Positions 50,561 through 60,385 of a stretch of DNA of 64,000 nucleotides are shown here, piece by piece. Position 1 is the first letter of the stretch; each line of letters begins with the position of its first letter. The notes below the pieces were generated by a model. It did not search any database. It had not been told where the DNA came from and saw nothing but the letters and a program-made list of their open reading frames with translations. Source of the DNA: Diadema setosum (Eukaryota > Echinodermata > Echinoidea > Diadematoida > Diadematidae); the NCBI RefSeq assembly GCF_964275005.1, contig NC_092693.1, positions 28,201,173 to 28,265,172 on the forward strand, written 5' to 3'. The translations under genes and the position numbers were made by a program.

Positions 50561-51125
50561 TCTAAAGAAGTGAAACTCTGTTTCCTTCACTCCTTTCTTG
50601 ACTGCATGGTGATTGTTCTGTTGGTCTCCAAAAGCCTTTGTGCCTGTATACCCTGGAGCCTCCAAATACCTCTGTCATGGGTAGTTGCTTCCTAAGAGTA
50701 ACTGTTTACGGCGAAGTTGCAATTCTTAAGGTTTGCCGTCGGTGTGTCTTCGTGGCTCTTGAGGTATCTTCCCTGGGCGTGATGCCTCTGTTTCAGCTGA
50801 CCCTATAATACAGTAACACATTTGTAATCTTCCATACGGACAATATGTCATGTCCATCTCAGTTGGCACTTAAGATGCTAGGGAGACTGCACTTTTCTAG
50901 AACCAGGAGGTTGATGGACACTCTGTCCTGCCACTTGATGTTGCAGATCCTCCGCAGACATCACTGGTGAAACTGCCCCAACAGCACGATGTGCCGACGG
51001 GAAGCGGTCAACGTCTTGCAACAAAGGAAAGTGCACTCTGGACCAGGGCTCGGTACAGGATAGTCATCAGACTTGCCAGAGTCTCTTTGTCAGGCGGCGC
51101 TGCATCACCTCAGCACCCATGCGCG
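50560..51125 (-). mobile_element. Decayed LINE reverse-transcriptase C-terminal tail
   Basis: Minus-strand translation, interrupted by stops and slips, keeps hallmarks of the region following RT in RTE/Jockey-type LINEs: TILYRALVQSALSF, a His-Arg-rich stretch, SAEDLQHQVAGQSV in one frame against LRRICNIKWQDRVS in the neighbouring frame (about 50960-50910), then QLRWT-HIVRMED near 50845 and GQLKQRHHAQGR near 50785. Old, non-functional fragment. Confidence 0.65.
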
Positions 51126-51146
51126 AGCATCTTAAGCTGCGCTTTG

Positions 51147-51222
51147 CCAAAATCTGGAAGTCAACTTTAAAATTGATAATGAATCTAACGAAACTGATAC
51201 ATGCTCTCATATTCAGATCACT
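51147..51222 (+). repeat. 76-bp direct repeat, unit 1
   Basis: Starts ccaaaatctggaagtcaact and ends ttcagatcact. Unit 2 at 51406-51481 differs at about five positions. The spacing is 259 bp, suggesting a local duplication or a pair of element ends in direct orientation. Confidence 0.85.
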
Positions 51223-51405
51223 GAATAAAGCATTCATGTACCCGGGAACAAGAGTCCAGAAGCCTTGTCAGCAGAGTTCTGAAAAAGATGGTATTCATGG
51301 TATTCATGTCTATTGTTCGGAGACATTGTAAGCACATACTCACATACACATCATTGCTCTTTGTGTAAAATTCAATTTTGTAGAGAAGGTTGACCAAATT
51401 ATTTA

Positions 51406-51481
51406 CCAAAATCTGGAAGTCAACTTTAAGTTTGATTATGAATCTAACGAAACTGATACATGTCCTCATATTCAGATCACT
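51406..51481 (+). repeat. 76-bp direct repeat, unit 2
   Basis: Partner of 51147-51222. Confidence 0.85.
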
Positions 51482-52061
51482 TCTAACTAAATTGGACACT
51501 ATTCAGCTATTACTCATGTCAATGACAATGTTATCTGATGTATAGTTTTCGAACTATTAAAGATCAAAAGTGGGAAATGTTTTTGTAACACCTAGTAGAT
51601 ATCAGATTACTATAAATAGCACCCGGGCATATCCAGTTAAGTAATTTTCATTCATATTTTATCATTATTTTGTTCTTTTGTCTTTAACGTTGTATATCAA
51701 CTACCACGACTATATTTTATAAGTAGGGATGGCGAAAAGTAATTACTAACACAAAACATTTTTAGAAAGTGGCTGGTGATTTAGCATTGAGACATAAGTG
51801 ACTTGTCTTCCTATCTGCGCGGCAGACTCAGTTTGAAATGACTCAGAAATGACTTAGAAATGGGTCCGTCAAATAACCTTTAAAGTCTCAGATATAATCA
51901 TAAATGCTGCTAAAGACCCACGTGATGTCAGATCTGAAACGCTTACTCTTAAACGCTCCTGCGTAAAAGTCGAGTAGACTTCATTGTTTGCACAGTAAAA
52001 CCTTCAGCCAAGGATAAGGGTGATGTTTCGACCCCATTATCCTGTCTGTCAGAGCTATTAA

Positions 52062-52102
<41 letters not shown>

Positions 52103-52490
52103 TCTTATTAAAAAGAAACACACACGCTCGTGCATGGCAGACCGGTTCCGTGACGTAGTGCAGATAATAAACAGAGTGTGTGCGTCGTACTTGAGCACTC
52201 TACGTGTATATATGGAGTATAGCTCCATTCAAGAGTAAATAGATTGATCATTCTTTCAAACGATATTTCTTGAAAGGGCGTGGAATGCACTTATATGTTT
52301 GCCAAAGACATTGTGAATCGAGGCTGTTTAATGTCTATGTTGAATTATTTTCCTGGAACGCATCGGAACTGTTATCATTAGCCACCTTTTGCTACGGTGC
52401 CATGTCATATCAAGGAAAAAGAAAAGGTATGTGAATTTTTGCTCCGTGAAATATCTGCACGCTAAGCCGAATAAAATCTAGCCACAAACA
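51482..52490. other. Intergenic; CA microsatellite
   Basis: No exon supported. A (CA)n run lies at 52062-52101. Confidence 0.5.
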
Positions 52491-52570
52491 TATCCCTAAC
52501 CCTAGTCCTAATCCTCACATCAAACTAAACCTAACATCCTATCACAACCCCCTTACCCTAACCCTAAGTC
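52491..52570. repeat. Degenerate telomere-like CCCTAA stretch
   Basis: Irregular units of ccctaa, tcctaa and cctaac (for example taccctaaccctaagtcc) over about 80 bases. It may be an interstitial telomeric relic or low-complexity sequence of a transposon. Confidence 0.55.
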
Positions 52571-52956
52571 CTTGGAGAAAATAAAACCGGAGAAATTGTC
52601 GCAGGAGCAATGAGTCGTGTCACCGAAAACTATATCAGTCAAAGCCATGCATTAAGGTAAGCATAAAAGGTAAGTATTCATTAAAATCAAGAACTGCTCA
52701 TGGTTCGTATGGTTCATGATTTTGTTTACCTGTCAGTTTTGTACTGTTATCATATTAAGTGCATTGATGAAAGGATGGACATCAGTGTAGAAGAGACTTT
52801 ATCGCCCAGTGATCAATGTCCGTATCAATCATCAGTAGGGCCTAAATGTTATGACCTGACCTCTCCAACTTACTGTTTTTTTTTTCCTTTTTTGTCCCAC
52901 TTTCAAAGGGGCTATTGAAGATAGTGCAGGTTACGAGTCTATGGCGGGCTAGATAC

Positions 52957-53463
52957 GACAGAATTCGACACAACCATACAACTATACAGCCATGGAATGG
53001 ATGTCGGGTTTTAACCGATCAGAACGCAAGAAACCGTGCAACTATGCGTTACTGTGCAACTGTGTAACTGTAAAGCCCTAGAATGCCTGTATGGTTGTCA
53101 CTCGTACGGGCCGAAGTGCAATCAACCGAATAACCATACGTCCGTGCATCCATTCCGGAAAGCCTGTCGGGTTTTAGCCAATAAGGACGTGAAAAACTCG
53201 ACAGACATACATAAATACATGAGTGTAGGAACGGCTGTAGGGTTTGAGCCAATCAGGACGCGAAAAACTCGACAGACATATATGCATGGGTGTGGGAAGG
53301 GCTGTAGGGTTTTAGCACACCAGAATGCAATAAACTCGACAGACATGCACACATGCATAAGTGAGGGAACGGCTGTTGGGTTTTAAACTATACAGCCATT
53401 CATCCCTGCAGCATGAATGAACAAGGCAACCATTCCTCCGGTACGGTTGTGTTGAATTTCGTC
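52957..53463. mobile_element. TIR element carrying a ~70-bp minisatellite
   Basis: The ends gacagaattcgacacaacc and ggttgtgttgaatttcgtc are inverted copies. Inside, at about 53160-53390, three to four head-to-tail units of about 66-72 bp each contain cgggttttagcc, aaaaactcgacagacat and gaacggctgt. The 116-codon plus frame is an artefact of the repeat. Confidence 0.7.
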
Positions 53464-53700
53464 ACTCCAGGCCCGTCATACGAGTCTGACATCCACGAGT
53501 CATACAGCCCATGAGCTTGATACTACCTATAGACCCATGAGTCTGAGACTGTAATAGGCAAATACGGCCCATGAGTCTACGACTATGCAAGCAAGACCCA
53601 CGAGTTCGACGTACACTAAGCAAAAAAGGCCCACGATACCGACGATACATCACGCAGTATGACTCGTGAGTTTCGGACTCATGGGTTGACCCTATAGATA
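53464..53700. repeat. Foldback family copy 2
   Basis: Contains cgagtcatacagcccatgag, then repeated cgagtctgaga and ccatgagtctacgac units and the inverted gactcgtgagtttcgg near the right end. It directly abuts the TIR element on its left. Confidence 0.65.
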
Positions 53701-53859
53701 CTAAAAGCAATGGGACTAACCAAAAGCATGTAGGCAATGTAGGGCCGACAAAATACCTGCTGCCATTATTAACCCCAGCTGACTATATTCCACCTTTGTG
53801 CAAGTTTTAAAAACAAGAGAACACGTCACTCATCATCTCTCCGTCCCTGTCCCTCTAAC

Positions 53860-54057
53860 ATGTTAGGACTCCTCCAACGCCTGAATCGCGGGGAGTCCGT
53901 GATCGTTGCCGAGGGCTACGTCTTCGCCTTCGAAAAGCTGTGCTACATCCAGGCCGGACCGTTTGTTCCCGAGGTCGTTATTGAGCATCCTGAACTCGTC
54001 CGGCAAATGTACAAGGACTTCGTTCGAGCTGGCAGTGATGTAGTTCAGGCATTTACA
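53860..54057 (+). CDS. BHMT-like exon 1 (or first visible exon)
   Basis: Encodes [40 protein letters not shown] and [20 protein letters not shown], then VVQAFT. Donor aca|gtgagt. If the ttag acceptor is used, the exon begins at 53867 in the same frame. The GC content is clearly higher than the flanks. Confidence 0.88.
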
Positions 54058-54508
54058 GTGAGTATGACACAAAATTTGCTCTCCAGTCTAGATTGTTCTT
54101 GATCATCTCTGTTTTTGTATTCTTAAATAGATATCTGCACACAACAACATACACGTGCTCACACACACACCTTCACACACAATGACCGACACATATACAA
54201 ACATACGGGCAGCTGTTACATGTTGAAATTTGGCACAGGTAGAATTAAATACATGTCAATTGTTGTGATGAAATTAAGGAAAAGAATTGAATTGAATTGA
54301 ATTGAATTGTAGGAAATTCGCCATGCTTTAGGGAGTTGATTAAGGGTCATCCCGCTGGTTACATACCCACTAGTATACGGCCCACAAGCTTTGCATTGAT
54401 AAAAGGTTCATGAGTCATACAACCACAAGTTATTCAGCCCGCGAGTTTGTAAACTCGAGTAAACAAAGCCCACGAACTTGACACTATAGGCAAATAGGCC
54501 CATGAGCT

Positions 54509-54545
<37 letters not shown>

Positions 54546-56949
54546 AAAATAGATCCAGGAGCTCGAAACTACGTAGGATATACTTATTTAGGTCCCGTGA
54601 TGTAATGTCATGTTCATGGTTTTAGTTTGCCTAGTGCCTCAATTCCTGGGTGTCTATATAGCTTGTTGACAGTATTTGCTTGTGGACCTATTTTACTTTG
54701 TCTTGTCGTCGAGCTCGTGGGATGTATGACTCGTTGGCTGTATGACTCGTGGGCTGTATGGCTGAAGGGCAGTATGACTCTTGATCTGTATGACTCGTGG
54801 GCAGTATGACTGGTCGGTATCGAGCTCGTGAAGTGTTTACAAGTCAGTTCACAGTAGAGCATGTGCAAATGAAGGTTACAGCAGACCTTTTAAAACTGAC
54901 TCGTAACAGAGGTACGCATGTACTTTAAAAATCAGATAGGTCTTCATGAAAACTTTATGAATATCAGTGTATATACTAGGTGCATATCGGAATTCATACG
55001 GGTGAATGTGTATTCTTTTGCATGTAAGTTACCACTTGTTGCTTAGCTGTTCTCAATTGCTCTTCTATATGAAATCGAAAGATTCATGTTTTGAAAAGTC
55101 TGGTTCAGAGTTCATATCACACCAAAAGCTAACTGCGAGCTGACTTACACATGGGCAGGTTTTGGATAGAAGTTGCAGCTCATTGCAACTTTCATAGCAC
55201 CTCTTGAAGGTAACGAGCGTTTCTCGACACTAGATTTTATCTGTGTACCATTTGCTTTTTGAAGTGCATTACAATAGCATTTTCTGTCGTCGTGCGTGTG
55301 CATTGTTAGCGAAATTACAAATGACACTGAAAAAACAAAAACTCAGGGCAACATTTCACTTCTCATCGCTGAATGCATTAGTCGTTTAATATACAAATGA
55401 ATTTTGTGAAGCTTGGAGAGTGACAAAGAATAAAAAAGTTTGGAAGAAATTGAGTTGTCTTGAATTGAGTTGTCTTGAATTGAGTTGTCTTACATTCATT
55501 TCTTTTCTTTTTGGTTGTATTTCATTGTACAGTACTATGCCAGCCGTTCAAAAATGGCCTTGGTATCGCGTGAGAACGACTTGGAGACAATCAATCGACA
55601 AGCTCTGAAGATGGCACGGGAGGTTGCCGACGAAACCGGCACCCTGATGTGTGGGGACATTTGTAATACGGGAGAGTTTATATCCGGGGATGAGATTAGA
55701 AACGACATGGTCAGAGATATGTTCAAGGTAGGAGTGGCCGGACTGACGAAATGTAACGGTTAGTCCTATTACGTTATGTCATGTCTGTTAAGGTCACAAG
55801 GTACATTTATGTATATGTTTATGTTTTGCTTAGCATTTGAGCAAAGCAGTTGAAGGCGCCGCACAATGCATCCATAAATGTGTACACGGGTATACATAGT
55901 AAGGTTCAAAATAAGACTTCAGTGTATGTTTGAAAATTACTGCAGGTGCCAGGGGGGGGGGGTGGAGTAGATGTACTATCAGTAAAGGTAGCGAGGAAAA
56001 AGGTACACACACATTAACCTTAAAAAAAAAAAAACCCAACTTATGTTTTTCAGTTTAATCTAACTCTTGATGTAAATTTTGATTTTGCAGATTTGGCAAT
56101 ATATTATGTACTTTGTACTACCTTCTCTTTTATAATGCTATGCTTTCAAAATGTGTGTAACATACAATAAATCACCTGCTACCTGCGATAACAAAAAGAA
56201 ATAACAGACAAGTTGTAAAGTGATTACACTCGTCAGTCTAAGGTTCACGTTTTCAAATATCAAAATGTTTGTTTTCATTGTTCAATGTGAATATAGAAAG
56301 GACACGTAAAATCATAATCTGTCCCACTTGTATGTCCTGGGGAAGGAAATTCAAACCACTAAAAGAAACTTTGGCAGCACGTCTGCCTCATAGCACACAA
56401 TATGCTCGTTGTGAAACTCACAATGAACCTGAATTTAAAAGAAAAGGTCATGTTTTGCCATCATTCCGTTTCCCTTAGTACCAGGCAAAATGGGAATTGA
56501 ATGGGAAGCGAATAAACGTAGTGGTAACAGGTGCACGTCACAAATTTACTCACGAGTCATACAGCCCATGAGCTAGTCATTACGTGAACAGGGCCCATGA
56601 GCTCGACACTAGGCATAAAGGCACACGAGTCCGAGATTACATCGCTGGGCTAATGTACGCAGTGTCGGTCTCGAGTGCCGTATTTGGATAATGTCGAGCA
56701 TGTGGGGCTTATTTGCCAAGTGTAGTATTATGGCCTTGTTTTCCAAGTTCCCAACTCATGGGCGTTATTTGCCTAGTGTCGAGCTCATGGGCTCTTTGAC
56801 CCGTGGGCTGTATGACTCATGCACTTTCTTTAGATAATGTCAAGCTCGTGGGATGACTCCGTTGGAACACAACTGGGCAAACGATGTGAAAATCTGAAAT
56901 TCGTTAGGGTCAACGTATTGGCTATATTATATACATATATATAAAACAC

Positions 56950-56992
<43 letters not shown>

Positions 56993-59164
56993 ATGTAATA
57001 TATAAATGAGTAGGCTACATGTGAGGCGTTTCTGTTTTCCTAAAATTCTTTCGATTCTACCCGCGATAGGAACAAGTGGAGTGGGCAGCTTCGGAAGGCG
57101 CTGATTTCATTGTGGGAGAAACGTTCGTCGACTATGAGGAGGCACTCCTTGCCCTAGAAGCGATAAAATAGTATGGAAAAGGTAAGTTCTCTTGACACAT
57201 CAGTCCTTTCATTTACAATAAATATTGAATTCAAAGTTCTCTTTACAGATACTATAGGTGCAAATTGTATATATGGACCTAAATTTGAAAATGTCACTTA
57301 ATGGAGATATCCGGGCCGTTTAAGGAACAAAATTTTGATGAACGCTCATTACCAAAATGTAAACATACTAGAAAGTAACTAAAAAAAAAAAAAGAACCAA
57401 TTTTGATGCAGAGCTCGACCAAGGAAATAACACATAGGAGTAAGACATACAGGAAATAGATTGAATAATGGGCCCTAAATAAAATAAGTAGATAGATTTC
57501 TGGGAAGAACTCATTCATTTTGCAGTGTTGCAGTCAGAAATATAAGCGCTCACAATGTCAACTTTGATACAGACGTCTAATCTGCTACCCATGATGTGCC
57601 TGATAGTGCTTTTAACCCCCTTCAAAAAATAGATAAATCTTTGATTAAGTAAGGACAGTCGTCGAGTTGATACCGAACCCCTATATTTTTCGCCAAACAG
57701 GACTACCCGCAGTAATAACACTTTCGGTCCAGGTTGGACGAAACGACGCGGGGAAACTTTGCACTGTTGATGGCGTAGAGATTATTGATGCTCTAAGACG
57801 TCTAGAAGCGGCAGGCGCCGACGTAGTTGGGCTCAACTGTGCTCGAGGACCGGACACTATGCTCCCTTTGCTCAAGAACGCGCGTGAAGCAGGAATCAAG
57901 GTCAGCACGCAAAAGTGAAACAAAAGTAATACAGTCAAATCAACACAAAACTAAAAATGCGTATGATACCGATCAGCTGACTTATGTATTGCAAACAAAC
58001 AAACAAACAAACAAACAAACAAACTTCAATAACTATATAAGGCAGTACTTATTACCAAATCAACAAGTTTCTATTACTTTATCATTCTATTATCAAACTG
58101 CAACAGGTTTTCATTCATAGACTTTGGTTATGGCGTATGAATATTCAAGTCATGCATCATCGCACACCGGTGGCAGCTTATAGTCTTGTGACCCTGTCGT
58201 TTCGTCATAGAATGTATGTAAAGAGAGTATGTAAAGAGAGAATGTAAAGAGAGTATACAGTAACACCGCATCTGAAGCAAAATACACAAATTGTATTTTG
58301 TTCCTTTATTTTGGCACAGGTACCACTCGCAGCATTGCCTGTTCCATACCGTACCAATGAGGAGGAACCAACATTTTTTACATTGAAGGATCCACGAACA
58401 GGTATTGCAATTCATGTGGTCATTCAATACGCTAGTCCGAGACAGAATACATAAAGAAACACGTCATGAGCGCATCATCCCGCATTAATTAATTTGCACT
58501 GTTGGAGTTCTTGTCATTGCTTATCTAATGTTCAATTAGTTTTTATGCGAGTGAAAAAAAAGATAACATTGAGGGTAAGTTACATCCATAAACCACGAGT
58601 ATTCGTTAATTGTTCTTGGTCTATATATCTCATGTAACAATTGAAAATGTAACCACATGTTCACCAGATAATTAAAAGCAAAGAACTTAGCCTGCCTTTT
58701 ATTTTTCTCAACTTTGGTGGTATAGTTTCGTGGTTTTATTCTTTCTTTTCTGTCATAGTTCATTCACCGTGCACAAGATGAGCTATCCTATTGAATTTGT
58801 AAACACTGCTATCTCATTAATAATAATCATCAACATTATGATCCATTCTGAATTCACCTCCTCTTTTATTCTATTTCAAGGAGCGCGATGCTTTCCTCTG
58901 GATCTCGACTGCCGTCTGTGCAGCCGTAGTGACATCACTGAGTTCGGACAACAATGTGCCCAACTTGGAATCCAGTACGTCGGACTGTGCTGTGGAAACT
59001 CGCCTCACTTAACGAGAAACTTGGCGGAGAGCCTCGGCCGTAAACCTGAAGCCTCACGATTTTCACCAAATATGTCACTGCACATGGTATTTGGGAATGA
59101 TGACAGCATTAACAAGTATACTTCTGACAGGCCAGATGCATATCTCCTAGAAAATGGCAAGTAA
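53860..59164 (+). CDS. Betaine-homocysteine S-methyltransferase-like, with internal TAG
   Basis: Zinc-dependent cytosolic enzyme family that moves a methyl group from betaine (or a related donor) to homocysteine, forming methionine. Six exons: 53860-54057, 55533-55727, 57070-57181, 57701-57900, 58320-58401, 58881-59164. All five junctions are GT-AG and in phase, totalling 356 codons before the final TAA (mammalian enzyme about 406). Zinc ligands are present: C215 (VVGLNC) and C299-C300 (GLCCGN). The AEGYVF N-terminal motif in place of mammalian GDGGFVF marks the bacterial/invertebrate subfamily, which is also shorter at the C-terminus. Codon 165 is TAG (57169-57171) in an otherwise conserved stretch. 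The start ATG at 53860 gives MLGLLQRL. The pyrimidine-rich tract and ttag before 53867 allow instead an unseen upstream exon. Confidence 0.85.
54340..54850. repeat. Foldback family copy 3, in intron 1 of the BHMT-like gene
   Basis: The left half has cgagtt/catgagtcatac units; the right half has many copies of ctgtatgactcgtgggc in inverted sense. A (CA)n run sits in the middle (54511-54543). Its left end (ggtcatcccgctgg) resembles that of copy 1 (ggtcatcccactag). Confidence 0.75.
55450..55491 (+). repeat. 15-bp tandem repeat near exon 2 acceptor
   Basis: About 2.7 units of gagttgtcttgaatt, ending about 40 bases before the BHMT-like exon 2 acceptor. A (GAATT)n run lies at 54286-54310 in the same intron. 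Confidence 0.9.
55533..55727 (+). CDS. BHMT-like exon 2
   Basis: Acceptor ttgtacag|t, donor aag|gtagga. Encodes [60 protein letters not shown] and RDMFK, matching the family segment after the first barrel strands. Confidence 0.92.
56545..56860. repeat. Foldback family copy 4, in intron 2 of the BHMT-like gene
   Basis: Left: cgagtcatacagcccatgag and gcccatgagctcgacact. Right: the reverse set (gtcgagctcatgggc, gtgggctgtatgactcatg). The whole folds into a long imperfect stem. Confidence 0.75.
56951..57000. repeat. (GT)n then (GTAT)n
   Basis: About 26 bases of GT followed by four to five GTAT units, about 70 bases before exon 3. Confidence 0.9.
57070..57181 (+). CDS. BHMT-like exon 3, contains in-frame TAG
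   Basis: Acceptor cgatag|g, donor aaag|gtaagt. Encodes [33 protein letters not shown], then TAG, then YGK before the split glycine that joins [10 protein letters not shown] of exon 4. The stop replaces one residue (a CAG to TAG change is the simplest explanation) at a position inside the family's conserved run. The nearest alternative donor (gtatgg at 57171) shifts the frame and does not remove the stop. Confidence 0.85.
57701..57900 (+). CDS. BHMT-like exon 4, first zinc cysteine
   Basis: Acceptor aaacag|g, donor caag|gtcagc. Encodes [40 protein letters not shown] and [20 protein letters not shown]. The cysteine of GLNC is the first zinc ligand. Confidence 0.93.
58320..58401 (+). CDS. BHMT-like exon 5
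   Basis: Acceptor ggcacag|g, donor acag|gtattg. 82 nt encode [20 protein letters not shown] and TLKDPRT, matching the family's LPVPYRT-EEEPTF segment. Found by joining phases, as it is too short to stand out as an open frame. Confidence 0.92.
58881..59164 (+). CDS. BHMT-like exon 6 (terminal), zinc Cys-Cys motif
   Basis: Acceptor tttcaag|g. Encodes [20 protein letters not shown], the [20 protein letters not shown] zinc site, [20 protein letters not shown] and a short tail ending ENGK, stop TAA at 59162-59164. A donor-like gtaagc overlaps the stop (ggcaa|gtaagc), so a further short exon is possible, but the family normally ends close to here. Confidence 0.9.
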
Positions 59165-59580
59165 GCATTGCCTATGTGTTAACACAAGGAAACTGTTTGT
59201 TCGACAGTATTAAGATCTAAGGTTAGCTACATTTGTCTATTGCTTTTTCACTGAAGAGGGGAATACACTTTTGCGATGTTTCCTTTTATGTGACTGGGAG
59301 AAGTCATGCTACATTACATTGTAATTTGATCATGTCATGTAATAGGGCGCCCTCCCGTCATTGTCTAGTTTCCACCTTGGCATGATCCATCTATTGCTCT
59401 GAAGTTGGTAGAAAAACAGACTTTTTGTATTTTGTAATGCAAGAAAGAGAAAAAGCTTGAAATCATATCCCTAAACATGAGGAGAAAATGTTTTAAAACA
59501 AAACACATGTCTCTAGTATTTATACTACAATCATTTCTACCAAGGAAATAGCTCCATGGTTCTACCAAGGAGGTACATTT
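59165..59580. other. 3' flank of the BHMT-like gene
   Basis: AT-rich with no exon. No canonical AATAAA was found in the first 400 bases after the stop codon. Confidence 0.5.
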
Positions 59581-59586
59581 TTATAA

Positions 59587-59682
59587 GGGGTGTGGGATGT
59601 GGGGTGCGGGGTGTGGGGTGTGGGGTGTGGGGTGTGGGGTGTTGGGTGTTGGGTGTTGGGTGTTGGGTGTTGGGTGTTTTTC
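59587..59682 (+). repeat. G-rich heptanucleotide minisatellite
   Basis: Tandem ggggtgt units, then ggtgttg units, about 13 in all, with runs of three or four G at 7-base spacing. Meets the usual pattern for intramolecular G-quadruplexes. The change of unit from GGGTGTG to GGGTGTT occurs midway. Confidence 0.9.
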
Positions 59683-59839
59683 CCTTAATTTATTCGAATT
59701 ACAGTTGCCTAAGACTTTTGTTTCTATATCTTCAAATTCAGACCGCGGTTGGTGTACGCAACCACCTGCGTGCAACTAGCTATATAAAGTACACAGCCGA
59801 TTTGTCGATTGTACACGCGTGCACCTACACACACACACA

Positions 59840-60385
59840 CGCGGCCGAGCCCGGCCTCAATTGCGGGGCTCGCGCCCCGCAATTCTGTCCGTTTACAGTG
59901 CCGGGCTCGGCCCGGGCTTTTAATTCAAACCTTTCAATGTTTTGTCGTAGTGGCGCTCTGCTTGTAAACAAACGCAATTTGGTATAGTCTGGTTTCCAGA
60001 CCCTTTGCCAGCTGGACTCCGCGGCGACGAAGTCGCTGTTCGGCAAAGGATTTTGCCGAAGGAAAAATCCTTTGCAGGACAAAACCACCTTAAACTATAC
60101 TAGTTTTCGACGTTGAGGGGGATGATATCCTGAATAGCAAAATAGTACGGGCAGAGGGTCTGGAAGCCAGACTAAATTTGGTACCGCATTTGGCCCAGTT
60201 TGCGTTTACAGTGAGAAAAGGCCGGGCTCGGCCGCGGCCGAGCCGCGGCCGAGACCACCTCAAGAGCGTGGCCAAATGCGCGGCCAATTTTGGCCCCGCA
60301 TTTGGCCTTTTGAGCGTTTACACTGAAATGAAGGCCGGGCTCGGCCGCGCCCGGCCTTTTCGCTCACTGTAAACGGGGTCCTAGG
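59840..60385. repeat. GC-rich interspersed palindromic repeat
   Basis: A sudden GC-rich block built of repeated and inverted words (ggccgggctcggcc, gccgcggccgagccgcggc, caattgcggggctcgcgcc with gcgccccgcaattc) and four copies of gtttacagtg or its complement, ending at cactgtaaacggggtcc. Likely an old foldback or terminal-inverted-repeat transposon. It is split by the MITE at 59985-60174. Confidence 0.65.
59985..60174. mobile_element. 190-bp MITE with perfect 9-bp target duplication
   Basis: Ends tagtctggtttccagaccct and gggtctggaagccagacta are inverted copies differing at one or two bases. Flanked on both sides by aatttggta (59976-59984 and 60175-60183). A 9-bp duplication is typical of Mutator-type transposases. 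The flanks rejoin into a continuous GC-rich repeat, confirming the insertion. Confidence 0.88.

Noticed and set aside
52491..52570. True telomere
   Set aside because: Units are irregular, short and internal, with genes on both sides.
52600..52663. Possible upstream first exon of the BHMT-like gene (ATG before aag|gtaagc)
   Set aside because: Its end phase does not fit the frame of the exon at 53867.
53036..53386. 116-codon frame with repeated Cys/Gly motifs
   Set aside because: The apparent protein repeat comes from a non-coding minisatellite unit whose length is not kept as a multiple of three throughout.
53160..53390. CRISPR-like array of ~70-bp units
   Set aside because: The units are fully repeated without unique spacers, and the sequence is plainly animal.
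57171..57176. Alternative donor (gtatgg) to avoid the TAG in BHMT-like exon 3
   Set aside because: Using it shifts the phase relative to exon 4, and the junction would still read TAG.
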